In this document: in pieces, positions 53,301-64,000 of the stretch
Layout of the letters: each line of letters starts with the position of its first letter
Position numbering within the stretch: the first letter of the stretch is position 1
From: Planoprotostelium fungivorum
Taxonomy: Eukaryota; Evosea; Variosea; Cavosteliida; Cavosteliaceae
Length of the DNA stretch: 64,000 nt
Reading direction: 5' to 3'
NCBI GenBank assembly: GCA_003024175.1
Contig: MDYQ01000078.1
Coordinates: forward strand, 1 to 64,000
Position numbers and translations under genes: made by a program
Notes under the pieces: model-generated
The model's database searches: none
Seen by the model: the letters and a program-made list of their open reading frames with translations, nothing else
Told to the model about the DNA's origin: nothing

Positions 53301-56300
53301 TTAACTCGAGTTGGCCTGTCCCAGCAGCAGAGCGAAGAGTGCCATGCGAACGTACATTCCATTCTCCATCTGTCTAAAGTAGGCCGCTCTTGGGTCACTG
53401 TCGACTCTCGGGCTGATCTCATCGACACGCGGTAGCGGATGCATGACGATCATGTTGTCTTTCGCTCCGGTCAGAACCTCCGGTGTGATGACCAGTGAGC
53501 TCTTGACCAACTCGTACTCCTCCGGCGAGGCGAACCTCTCCTTCTGGATCCTCGTGACGTACAGTACGTCCGTGTCGGCCAGAACTTCATCCAAGTTGGT
53601 GTATTCCTTCTGCTGTATGCCCTTCTTCTCCACAAACTCTGTGATCTCCCTCGGCATCTTGAGCGACGCCGGTGACACGTAGCTCAGCTTGATGCGATAC
53701 AGAGATAGAAGCTTGACGAGAGAGTGTGTGGTTCTGCCGTGCTTCAGGTCTCCCACGATGGTGATGTTGAGGCCGTTGACGGTTCCGAGCTCCTCGCGGA
53801 TGGTGAAGACATCCAGTAGGGCCTGGGAAGGGTGCTCTCCCACACCATCTCCACCGTTGATGACCGGCTTCGTGCAGTGATCTGCGGCCAATTTGGCGGC
53901 ACCGACGTCGGGGTGTCTCAACACGATGACATCAGAGTATCTCTCCAGCGTGCGGATGGTATCGGGCAGCGACTCCCCCTTGACAACGCTGGACGAGCTC
54001 TCGTTGACGGATACGACTTGTCCTCCCAATCTGAGCATGGCGGCGGCGAAGGATGAGGCAGTTCGAGTCGACGGCTCGTAGAAGATATTGGCCAGTACCT
54101 TTCCCTTGAGTAAGTCGAGAGTTCCGGCACGTTTGACCAGCAGCCTCATTTCGACCGCCGTCTTGAAGAGCAGCCTCAGATCTTCGTGACCGAATTGAGA
54201 CACGGAGAGGACGTGCTTGTGCTTGAAGGTGCCGCCTTCGTGATCGAAGATGCGCAGATCGTTGACCATCACAGCGGCCGTGAGGGCTTCGATTGGGATG
54301 GACTGTGTGGAAGATTTTTCGACGCCGAGGAGAGGTGTGGAGGGTGCGGATGGTGGTATAACCATGGAGGTGCTGACTTCTCTCAAGTTCTTGCCGAAAC
54401 CGGGCTGTACGAGGATCTTTCCATCGACGTACACGACCTGAAGAGTGTCACATATTTCCGTGAATTTTCCGAGAAATTTCTCACCTCGCCGCGGAGCACT
54501 ACTTTTCTGACGCATCCTCTGACGTTGAAACCAGCGAACGGTGTCCAACCACATCGAGAGAACTTCATCGCAGGTGGAATCGTCCACTGCTTGTCCAAAT
54601 CGATCTCGACAAAGGTATCCGGCTGCTCTGGAAGGTGGAAGATCTTCTTCGGGTTCGTGTGCAGGCGTAAGACGATGTCTTCCAGGGTCAGACGACCGCG
54701 GTGCACCTTGTCACATAAGAATGAAACGGTCGCATTCGAATGAGATCACCTCGGTGAGAAGAAGGGGCAGCATGGTCTCTAAGCCGGGGAAGCCTGGAGG
54801 AGGCTTCTCACCCGTCTTCTCATCAACCGTGTGGGGGGCGTGGTCCGTACCGAACGTATCGATGACGTCGAGATTGTCCCACAGATACTCCATGTCCACG
54901 CGAGTGGCCAATCTGGGTCTCACTTCGGAGAAATTGGCTCCCAGTGTGGGAATGTCATCCTGACAGAACAACAAGTGGTGAGGGCAGACCTGACACCACC
55001 GTCAATCTACAACGCGTCACGCGGATCGTTTCACCTCGCAGGTCACAGGTAACCCGGCCTTCTTTGCCTCTCGGATCAACATGATCTCTTCTCTCAGAGA
55101 AACGTGTGCCACGTGCACCGGCTTCTTAAAGATGCTGCACATGAACAGAGCGGCGGCTAATCTCGTCTTCTCTGCGTGGAGAATGATGGGATAGCTGGCG
55201 GGCCAGTGCTTAAAGTGTTCCATCCACACACCGAGATCGTCCAACTGCAAGTTGGAGAAGGTGGGGTCCAGGTACATCTTCAGACCACCGGACAATGGAG
55301 CGATGCTGGGAAGGTGTGCGGCGTTACCGCTGGAAGCTCCCAAGTTGATGACGTAATCACACAGGGCCTTGGAGGCGGCAATCTTGGTCACCTGCATCGT
55401 CTTCAATATCTCATCGTGATCATCATCATGACGATCGTGATGACGATGAGATTTTTACGCACCAACTGCATGGTCTCCTTATCGATGATGGAAGGGTTCG
55501 TGTTGGGCATCGCGGCAACTACCGTGACACCACCCGCTAAAGCGGCAGCTGTTCCAGACTCCCAATCTTCCTTGTGTGTCTGTCCTGGATCTCTCAAGTG
55601 AACGTGCAGATCGATCAGACCAGGAATTCTGACCAACTTGTTCGACGACTGACAATCGTATCTACAACGCGTCAATTTTCACTCTCGTCTCAATCCATAT
55701 GAAATAAAATGATGATGATGATTTTAATCTTTTCTCTCATGCAAATGAAACTCACGGGTGGAGGCGAGAGAGAGCAGACTTGTGGGCGAGAGACTGCACG
55801 AACAATTTCGCACACTTGATGTTGGTGATGAGAGGGACTCCCAAGTCAGCGGCGAGTCTTCTGACCGTGTAACCACTCGTCACGAAAGAGGAGAGACGAG
55901 CGAATCGGTTCGAAGTGGGCAAGTTGATGAAGAGGTCGATGAGATGCTTCCTCAGGTACTGGGAGGTAGAGTGCTGGTGCTCTGGAAGGCGGGCGAGCTG
56001 CTTGATTGGCACGTGATGGCTCTCGAGGAAATCGGCCGTACCCTGAAAGAAGATTAAAATGGGGAAAGATTGATTTTATTCTTCTCACCTCGGAACCGTA
56101 CAGGGTGTAACCCAGGGAGATGAGTGTCTTGGCGGATTCCAAGAATTCCATCTTTTCTGCGAAACTTCCGATGGACAAGAGGATGTTCTTCTTTGGGATG
56201 GTGAAACCAGTAGACAAGAGGGCCTTGAGGTAAGCCTGCAAGGGTCAATCTCTTCACAGAATGAAATCTTCACCTCGTCTCTCGTTGCACCAAAGCAAGC

Positions 56301-59300
56301 ACATTCACCGGTGGAAGACATTTCGACTCCCAACAGTGGATCCGCTCCCTGCAATCTCGTGAAGGAGAATTGCGGTACCTTTTCCCACGTCAGCTCCATC
56401 TCTCCATCTACAACCAGTCACCTTGACTCCAACGTGGGGCACCGTCTTCGGTACAGAGATGGTTTTCATGATCTCCTCTCTTCCAACGAGTGCCTTAGTG
56501 GCCGCGCTGATGAAGTCCACGCTGAGCGTCTTGCTGACGAACGGCAGCGACCTGGAAGTTCTGACGTTGCACTCGATGACTTTGATGTCGTTCTCCTTTG
56601 CGATGAATTGGATGTTGAAGGGTCCGGAGATGTTGAGTGCGATGGCGATCTTTCTCGACACGTCCTCGATCTTCTCTATGGTCTCGCGTTGTAGATCCTG
56701 GGGGGGGCAGACGAGAGTGGCGTCACCACTGTGGACACCAGCGTTCTCCACGTGTTCAGATATGGCGTGGAGGAACATCTTTCCTCTGAATGCGACACCG
56801 TCGACTTCGATCTCCTTCGCTTGCTGGATGAACTTTGAAATGACGACGGGTCTGTCCTTTGAGATGGTGGCCTTGGACAAGTACTCGGTTAATTCTTCGT
56901 GACTGTAGACGACCTGATCGATGTGAGAAATGAGGAGGAGAGAGAGAACGTACCTTCATGGCGGCACCCGATAATACGTAAGAAGGTCTGACGAGGCAGG
57001 GATAACCTACGGAGAGACAGAAGTCGTTCGCGGCCTCGATTTCGACCAATTGAGTCCAAGTGGGTTGCTTCACGCCGATGGTGTCCAAAAGGCGGGAAAA
57101 CTTGTAACGGTTCTCTGCAGAGTCGATCATCTCGGGGGATGTACCAAAGATGTGAACGTTCTGGCGGAACAGAGGCATGGCGAGATTGTTGGGAATCTGT
57201 CCTCCAACAGAGACAACGACACCGAGGGAGTTCTCGACCTCGTAGATGTCTAAGACTCTCTCGAAGGTAAGAGCCTCGAAGTAGAGACGATCACACTCGT
57301 CGTAATCGGTCGAGACGGTCTCCGGGTTACAGTTGATCATGAGGGTTCTGTGAAATGTCGGTGAAATTTCGCGGAGATTTCGACTCACTGGTAGCCCAAT
57401 TTCTTCAGGGTACGCGCGCAGCCCACGGCACACCAATCAAACTCCACGGACGTACCGATGCGGTAACCACCGGAGCCGAGCACGATGACACCCTTGTCGT
57501 TGAAGGTGACGTCATTCTTCGTACCGTTGTAGGTCATGTACAGGTAATTGTTTTGGGCGGGAAACTCTGCGGCCACCGTGTCGATCTGCTTGACGACGGG
57601 GGTGATGGACATTCCTTTTCTGACGGTTCTGACTGCTAACTCGGTGCTGCTGGTGAGATGAGCGATTCTGCGATCGCTGAAGCCGAGCTGAGAGAAGTCA
57701 GTGAAATTTCGAAACTCCGAGTCTGTCACCTGCTTGGCCATGAGGAGAACGTCCTTGGGAAGCGTCGAGACTTCGAAATCGGAGAGAACCTGAAATGTTC
57801 AGTTCATCTACAACGTTGTAGACGGTCACCTTCTCGTAGTTCACGATGGCCTGCAACTTGTACAAGAACCAGCGATCGATCTTAGTCAACTGGTAGATCC
57901 TCTCTATGGTGTAGCCCTGCTGCAGGGCAGAGTGAATCCAGAAGATCCTCTGATCGTCAGGGTTCTGAAGTGCCTCGTCGATGTCTCTCTCTTCCAAGAC
58001 TGTCTCCATTCAACCTCCAACTCGCGTGTGAATGGACTCACCCTCATCACTCTTCGCTCTGAGTCCATCCAAAGAAGGGTTGACCATTCGAATGGCAGAT
58101 TGGATGGCCTCCTCAAAGGTCCTTCCAATGGACATGATCTCTCCCACACTCTTCATGGAAGAAGAGAGAACCTTCTTCACACCCGTAAACTTGTGGAAGT
58201 CCCACAGCGGTATCTTGACCACGATGTAATCGAGACTACCGTGTCATCAGTGCAAGAGCGTCTTGAGATAGCTCACCTGGGCTCGAAGCAAGCGGTGGTC
58301 ACCTTGGTGACCGAGTTCTTCAGGGAGGGTAAACTGTTGCCCAGGGCGAGCTTGGCGGAGACGAAGGCGAGGGGATAACCTGTGGCCTTCGAAGCCAGAG
58401 CAGAACTTCTGCTGAGACGTGCGTTGACTTCAATGATACGGTATTCTTCAGAGTAAGGGTTGAGGGCAAATTGGATGTTACACTCTCCCACGACGCCCAA
58501 GTGACGTACGGTACGTAGGGCGGAGTTACGGAGCATCTGATACTCCGAGTTGGTGAGAGTCTGGGAGGGAGCGACGACGATGGATTCTCCGGTGTGGACT
58601 CCGAGGGGGTCAAAGTTCTCCATGTTGCACACTGGATCGATTCAGTGAACGGTCCGTAGCATTCGATTGAAACCCACCGGTGATGCAGTTGTCGTAGGCG
58701 TCTCGTACGACCTCGTACTCGATCTCCTTCCATCCCTTCATACTCATCTCGATCAGTACCTGCGTACGTAAGTCGAATTCTCCGCGAGTTTTCCCCACCT
58801 GCTCCGAGGCAGTGAAAGCCTTGCTGACGATCTCGACCAACTCGGTCTCGTTGTCTGCAAATCCAGAACCCAATCCACCGAGCGCAAAGGCGGCACGAAC
58901 GATGACAGGGTAACCGATGAGAGCAGCCTTCTCTATGGCTTCCTCCACGGTGACGGCCACGAATGACTTGGCAGCCTTCTCATCGATCTCTTCGAGCCTC
59001 TTGACGAACAAGTTTCGGTCTTCAGTGTCGATGACAGTTGGAATGGGTGTGCCGAGTACCTTCACGTTGAGACGTTCGAAGACTCCATCGTGGAATAATT
59101 TGACACCACAGTTGAGTGCGGTCTGTCCACCGAAGGAGACGAGAATACCGTCCGGTCTCTCTTGCTCCAAGATCTGCGTGACGAAATCTGGTGGAAATTT
59201 CAGATGATGGGGTAGATCGTGGAGCATCACCTGGAGTGACGGGTAAGAAGTAGACTCGGTCGGCGAGGCCGGCGGAAGTCTGAACGGTGGCAATGTTGGG

Positions 59301-60898
59301 GTTGATGAGAATGGTCTCGATCTTCTCTTCCTTCAAGGCCTTGATTGCCTGGGAACCGGAATAATCGAATTCTCCGGCCTGACCGATGGAGAGACCACCG
59401 CTACCGAGGATAAGTACCTTACGGACTTGGGGTACAGGGGGGGTGTGGACCTGGTAGGGTGAGTCGATGGCGGGTTGTAGATGGATGTCACCTTGATGAG
59501 GTTGTGTTGGAAGCTGGTTCCCTTGATGACGTGTAAAAACTTGTCGAAGAGGTAAGCCGTCTCTTCTGGCCCGGCGCAGGCCTCGGGGTGGAACTGTAAC
59601 GCTCCATCAGCTTCCCACCGATTCTCCACGCGTGACCCACCTGGACACTGAAGAATGGCTTCGTCTTGTGTCGGATACCCTCGTTCGTGTGGTCGTTGGC
59701 GTTGACAAAGTATTCCTCCCAGTCATCGGGCAGCGTCTTTGAGTCAACGGCGAATCCGTGATTCTGAAGGGTCAAGTAACAGCGGCCGGTCTGTCTATCG
59801 ATGCAAGGCTGGTTGTGACCTCGGTTGCCGTACTTGAGTTTGTAGGTGGTAGCACCAGCGGCTCTCGCCAAGAGTTGGTTTCCCATGCAGATGCCGAAGA
59901 TGGGCTTGGGAGGTTCGGCCTGTAAGGCCTTCTTGATGTTCTCTACGGTAACAGTGCATAGCTCTGGGTTACCTGGTCCGTTACTGGAAGCGGGTCAGAC
60001 GAGATGATGGGAAGATGTGATATGATACGATGCATTACCTGATGAAGAGACCATCGTATGTCTCCTTTGAGATGTCGTGGTCGTGGGGAACGACTCGAAC
60101 GGCCACGCCTCTTCTCAAGAAGCATCGGATCTGATTGGTCTTCATACCACAGTCGATGATGAGGACCTGGGACACGTTAGAAGGTGTTGGGGGTGGCCAC
60201 CGCTGGGCTTCACCTTGATGTCACCCTTGCCATAATCGAGTACTTGTTTGGTTGACACGCGGGCAACGCAGTGAACCTTGTCTATGTCTTCTACGGTGAT
60301 GCTGCTCTCGTCGTCCTCTCCAATGACGATCTGTCGCCAAGTCAGAATGGGATGGGATGTGATGGTGTATGTCCACCTTGGCGTTGCAGCTGCCACTCTC
60401 TCTGATTCTCTGGATGAGAGCACGTGTGTCGACTCCGTAGAGGCCTGGAATGCCCTTGTCTGCCAACCACGATGACAGTGATCTCTCTGCGTTCCAGTGG
60501 CTGTATTGATCGGTCTGGTCGGCCACGATGAGAGCTCTAACGTGGATTTGGGAGGACTCGAAGAACTTGGGCAGACCGTACTCGTCCTTCTCTTCAGAGG
60601 GGATACCGTAGTTTCTGTGACAGAGGTAAGTCATGGTGCTTGTTGCTGGTGACGATGATTACCCAATCAGAGGATATGACAGCACCAGAATCTGACCGTA
60701 GTAGGAGGGGTCTGTGAGAGATTCTGGGTAACCAACCATACCTTTGACGAGTCAGTCGAGTTCTGACACGGTGTATGATTCACCTGTTTGGAAAACACAT
60801 TCTCCTGACGAGCTCTTCGTGGCTCCAAAACTGAAACCAGGGAAAACTGTGCCATCCTCAAGGATAAGTCTGCCCGCGATGCGTTTTCCTGTGGACAT
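53301..60898 (-). CDS. CAD: CAD: glutaminase-carbamoyl-phosphate synthetase II / dihydroorotase / aspartate transcarbamylase
   Basis: The first three steps of pyrimidine synthesis in one chain of about 2,200 residues. It starts at 60898 ([20 protein letters not shown]). GATase domain: catalytic Cys in [14 protein letters not shown] near 59880, and the His-Glu pair in [12 protein letters not shown] near 59610. CPSase ATP-grasp half one: [59 protein letters not shown]; half two: [40 protein letters not shown]; then the regulatory MGS-like part ([18 protein letters not shown]). DHOase: [20 protein letters not shown] (metal HxH) and [20 protein letters not shown] (Asp), so it should be active, unlike the dead domain of fungal Ura2. 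ATCase: [55 protein letters not shown], stop at 53301. Order GAT-CPS-DHO-ATC matches animals and Dictyostelium. It has many 40-50 nt introns. Regulation by UTP or phosphorylation cannot be read. Confidence 0.97.
57807..57822 (-). repeat. Perfect 16-nt intron palindrome TCTACAAC/GTTGTAGA
   Basis: It occupies the middle of a 40-nt CAD intron between NYEK and [12 protein letters not shown]. In transcript sense the intron is GTGACCG, the palindrome core, then TGAACTGAACATTTCAG. Only about 24 nt lie outside the hairpin, so folding would strongly affect splice-site spacing. Confidence 0.9.
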
Positions 60899-61596
60899 GA
60901 TTGATCACGTGTATGTTATGTTGTTGTCTTGGCCCTTCTCTCTCTTGTGTCAACCAATGCAGAGGATGATTGAAATGGCAGCCAGTCTGCACACTCTGAA
61001 AGGTGATGATGTTCTGAAGGGCAAGGTCCTTCTGAAATTTTCCGGACTGAACTTCATTATGATATCCCCTTACGATATCGTACATTCTCAACTTTTTCAC
61101 TCAGCGCAATCTCTTCTTCTTTTCATCCGTTTTCACGCCCACCGCGTTGTCCCCTATTTTCCGTGGAACGATCGTGTGCATCGGAGTCTTAGACTCTGAC
61201 CTCAACTGAGTCCTGACCGCGATGGATGAGGAATGAGAGTGTCTGATGCTGTAGTGTGTTTCGTTCCTACTGTCAACAAGCTGCCACAATAAAGTGGAAC
61301 GCTAGAAAGGGCATTCGATGAACAAACAAATGAGACACCTTCACAAACGAGGTCACATCACGTCCATCACGATCGAGCATCGTTGGTCCATCACAAGGGA
61401 CACGATCGCGATGAGGCGATATAGATGGTCACGTGTGCGGAGTGAACTCCCCCGTTCCCTACGTCTTTACTTTGGGACGGAACCCGATCATTGGTAAAGA
61501 TCCGATCAATTCTCCGACCTCGCATGTGCTGTCCAACGATCGAGGAAGTCCATCATTAAGACATGTTCATCCGATCGTCCCGACAATTGAGCCCCC
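60899..61596. other. Intergenic: CAD promoter and prenylcysteine oxidase 3' end
   Basis: 698 bp between two minus-strand genes in tandem. The right part holds the 3' end of prenylcysteine oxidase, the left part the CAD promoter. Open frames on both strands near 60900-61290 overlap CAD's first exon or have no recognisable content. CAATAAAGTGG near 61288 is an AATAAA on the plus strand, in the wrong sense for both neighbours. No strong promoter element is seen. Confidence 0.4.
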
Positions 61597-63437
61597 TCAT
61601 TTATTTTCCGCGATCTTCTGCGCCACGTTCCTCGCAGAGATGACGGAACACTCCATCGCGGTGGCGACAGATTCTAATCCATTGAGGTAATACAACTTTC
61701 CCTCCTTCGTCTGAGCCAGCTGAATGGGTTGGTAGGCTTGACCTTCTTGAAGAGGGTCTAAACTGGGGAAGGTGTAGTCCCAGGTGTGTTGGATGATGTG
61801 ATCGACGCCGATGAAGAGGTTGTCGATGTCTGCGGATACGTTTCGATTGCTCGACACCTTTCGACGTCAGATGATGTAACATGATCATCGTGAAGTGATG
61901 TGTTGAACATGGTGATGGTGTCTCACCTTATAGACACTAAAATTGCTGTTGGTCTCTCCTTGATACGTGATAGAAATGAAATCATCGTTCGACGTCGCCG
62001 TAGTCAGAACAGTATCCGGTGTCTATCTACAATCAGCCATGCATAGATACGTACGATACGTACCTCGTCCGCGGAGATCCCAAAATATTTGGGATTGAGA
62101 CTCTTTGCGATGACAACCGTGATGTCCCAACTCCGGTAGTTCCTAGGAACGACCTTTTCAACTTGAAAGTTCTCAAACTTCAAGTCACAAAATTCAAAGG
62201 GTGCCGCCAGTACCACGTGATCGAAAATCTGTCTCGCATGAGAAAATGAAATTACTAATCCATGTTGATCTACACCTGTGTAGATGTACCCGTGGAATCT
62301 TTGTACTCGATCTCGAATTTTCCGTCCAGTGTGGTTCGAATGATTTGGGCCTTCGTGTTCAGCTTGACGTTTGCTCCGGAAGAACGGAACATCTCTTCCA
62401 CCATGGCCGAGTTCCCCTTCTGGGCCGAAAAATTCTCCGACACCATCGGCAGCAGAGCCACGATGCCAGCGAACGCTGACCATCGAGGTCATCACTTCAT
62501 CTTTCTCATCGATGGATGTGTTTGAGATGATGGGACGTGAAGGATGCATGATCGAGCTTCTCACATTGGATGGACAGGGATTGATCGTAGATGACACGAG
62601 TGAGGGGTTCCCAGGCGGATTTGGCCAAGTCATCACCGATCAGCCACCTCTCGGCCAGATCGATCGATCTCTGCGATGAGAAGGCGGACATGTCTCCATA
62701 CCACAAAAAGTCTTCGAACGTATCGAAGGTGCGATGGAAGGTCTGTCTGTGTCAACGATGGAATGAGATGGACATCTACATGATGTAGATGTACCTGTCT
62801 CAACCAATAATTGAGTTTTAAAGCCGTTTTGAATCTCAATATCTGGGCCTCCATGGCGACCTCCCTCAACTTGGTCCACAGTCCATCGAGATGGAGAAAT
62901 TCTTTACCGTCCCAGATTCCAGCAGACGTGTTCTGTTGACTGTTTCCTGCTTGGTTTCCACCGATGGGGATCTATCTTGGTCATCAGATTGAGATGTCTA
63001 TCGATTCACATACATTCAAATCCTTGACGATGTCGATGACGTACGCGTTCTCGTCAGCAAAGGCATCGCCTCCCACTATTGAGCGTCATTCTCCCAATCC
63101 ATAAGCAATCTTCACCGTACGTTCTATAACTGCACCGTCGTACGTCAAGTGTTTGAGTCTTCCACCGATGTAATCTCTGCTCTCGAATGCGGTGATGCTG
63201 GCTGCGATCCATCAGACTCGGTGACGACATCAACTTGAGCCGAGATTCGTCCTCACCATTCTTTCCCAAGAACTTCTTTAGATAGTAGGACAGAGAGCCA
63301 CCTCCAATTCCCGCTCCAATGATACCGACAGATACAGTCGAATCATCTCGTTGGGGAAGAGGAACTGAGATGGCTGAGACATATATACTGATTCCGCATA
63401 TCAAGTAGAAGATGCAAAGGCTGCGTGTTGACATCAT
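61597..63437 (-). CDS. PCYOX1: Prenylcysteine oxidase (FAD-dependent, lysosomal/secreted)
   Basis: Cleaves the thioether of farnesyl- or geranylgeranyl-cysteine from degraded prenylated proteins, giving cysteine, an aldehyde and H2O2. The start at 63437 gives a signal peptide (MMSTRSLCIFYLICGISIYV), then the FAD nucleotide fold VGIIGAGIGGGSLSYYLKKF and IGGRLKHLTYDGAVIE, the GG-doublet strand. Later exons: FLHLDGLWTKLREVAMEAQI, FEDFLWYGDMSAFSSQRSID, WEPLTRVIYDQSLSIQCEK, AGIVALLPMVSENFSAQKGN (substrate-domain core), FDHVVLAAPFEFCDLKFENF, YRSWDITVVIAKSLNPKYFG, and the end IQHTWDYTFPSLDPLQEGQA with GLESVATAMECSVISARNVA. The last segment is the FAD-binding C-terminus typical of the family; the stop is at 61597. 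Introns near 62268 and 62777 have ATCTACA palindromes at the 5' splice site. Confidence 0.9.
62268..62285 (-). repeat. Palindrome across a 5' splice site, ATCTACAC/GTGTAGAT
   Basis: 8-nt arms with a 2-nt centre. The left arm in transcript sense is exon end (TSTQ codons) and the right arm begins the intron (CAG|GTGTAGATC), so the splice donor itself lies inside the stem. Confidence 0.7.
62772..62792 (-). repeat. Intron palindrome ACATCTACA-TGA-TGTAGATGT
   Basis: Perfect 9-nt arms around 3 nt, starting 2 nt inside the 5' splice site (GTACATCTACATCATGTAG in transcript sense) in the intron after KLNYWLRQ. A variant of the window-wide palindrome family. Confidence 0.85.
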
Positions 63438-63546
63438 GATGCGTGACCTTATTTTGATTTTTTCGCAATTTGTTTCAATTTCACGCATCACTTTCAAGCA
63501 GAGCTCATTCACGATTCCATCGATACATCTATTCACATTTCTGTCT

Positions 63547-64000
63547 TTAATTCAGAGCACTAGCGGATGGCATGACATAGACGTTGAACATGTACTTGAC
63601 CTTCTTTTCCTTCACCAAATCCATGTCAACCATCATCCATTTCGTCGCTTCGATATAGTCCTTCTATCTTTCAGACGTCCACCTCTTCATCTCTCATCAT
63701 CTCACCCTGCCGTGTCGCTGTTCCCGTTTGCATGACTCTGTTTTCCACACTCTAAGATAACAAGGGAGGACGATTTCATTCTGGTCTGTCTGATGCATCC
63801 ACATCTTCTGCCTGACGGCCAGTGGTGTGTAGTCAAATAGATAAGAGGTATCTTCTTGGCTCAGCTCGTGAGGTTGGCATGGCATTCCCGTCAATTTATA
63901 GAAGGCAGGGTTGGCGTGAACGACCTGATGGTGTTAATGGATGATCGAAGATCAAGAGTTGATCTGTGATGGATTGGTTGGGTGAGAAAATCAAGATGGG
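63547..64000 (-). CDS. PAS-domain protein, 3' part only (runs off the right edge)
   Basis: The 5' part is outside the window. The visible exons read VVHANPAFYKLTGMPCQPHE (a classic PAS core start: xxxNxAFxxLTG), then LAVRQKMWMHQTDQNEIVLP CYLRVWKTES, and after an intron YIEATKWMMVDMDLVKEKKV and KYMFNVYVMPSASALN, with stop TAA at 63547-63549. The PAS domain seems to be C-terminal, with no kinase or DNA-binding domain after it. It resembles the terminal PAS of some fungal and protist zinc-cluster regulators, but the DNA-binding half, if any, would be upstream. Only the PAS identification is firm. Confidence 0.6.

Noticed and set aside
60744-61199. 151-codon plus-strand ORF over the CAD start
   Set aside because: It is the antisense shadow of CAD's first exon and spacer, with no recognisable protein features.
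1-64000. Viral or LTR elements, Polintons, LINEs, DNA transposons, CRISPR arrays
   Set aside because: No reverse transcriptase, integrase, transposase, capsid or envelope motif was seen in any frame, and no regularly spaced 24-40 bp repeats. The dispersed intron modules are 14-18 bp and not array-like.
1-64000. tRNA or rRNA genes
   Set aside because: No A-box/B-box pair with a clover-leaf or conserved rRNA core was noticed by eye. Weak candidates could be missed without a covariance search.

Overview
The window is nuclear DNA from a compact, intron-rich eukaryotic genome. Almost every gene is broken by very short GT-AG introns of about 35-70 nt, intergenic spacers are often under 100 bp, and genes lie on both strands. 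The gene set combines a plant-style LRR receptor with a tyrosine/TKL-type kinase domain, a P2X ion channel, annexin, a Furry/MOR2 giant protein, a GATase-CPSase-DHOase-ATCase (CAD) fusion, HGSNAT-like acetyltransferase and berberine-bridge-type oxidase. That mix fits a free-living amoebozoan, possibly a protosteloid amoeba. The taxon is an inference from gene content, not a proven identification. 

Layout: 1-2249 is gene-poor and repetitive: a 0.5-kb direct duplication meets at a single N, with an inverted fragment and a 115-128 bp degenerate tandem array. 2250-7748 (-) is the LRR receptor kinase. 8682-14144 (+) is the nuclear-pore scaffold Nup155. 14315-16191 (-) is an unrecognised low-complexity protein. 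17246-18452 (-) is annexin. 18589-19394 (+) is a GNAT acetyltransferase, tail to tail with the 8.5-kb Furry gene (19444-27930, -). Furry is head to head with a THUMPD1/Tan1 gene (27999-29133, +). 29345-33508 (-) joins DOMON domains to an NADPH-oxidase/ferric-reductase core. 33920-35915 (-) is a secreted FAD oxidase. 36242-37064 (-) is peptidyl-tRNA hydrolase 2. 37417-38162 (+) and 38313-39003 (-) are unrecognised. 39699-41601 (+) is 6-phosphogluconate dehydrogenase. 41927-43497 (-) is P2X. 43814-45818 (+) is HGSNAT-like. 46163-48633 (+) is a large unrecognised surface or secreted protein. 48772-51154 (-) is an SH3/coiled-coil scaffold, head to head with ERCC1 (51246-52389, +). 53301-60898 (-) is CAD. 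61597-63437 (-) is prenylcysteine oxidase. 63547-64000 (-) is a PAS-domain gene that runs off the window. 

The genes are mostly unrelated housekeeping and surface functions that share only promoter or 3' spacers. There is no operon, virus, plasmid or CRISPR logic here. The most unusual signal is in the introns. Many introns in unrelated genes carry the same short modules: a palindrome of the form ATCTACAACGTTGTAGAT or its right half, a U-rich stretch TTTTATTTCATTTTATT, and GGAAAACTCACGGA. Where a module is not symmetric, it nearly always keeps one orientation relative to transcription. This could reflect intron multiplication (introner-like elements) or an unusual intronic splicing code.
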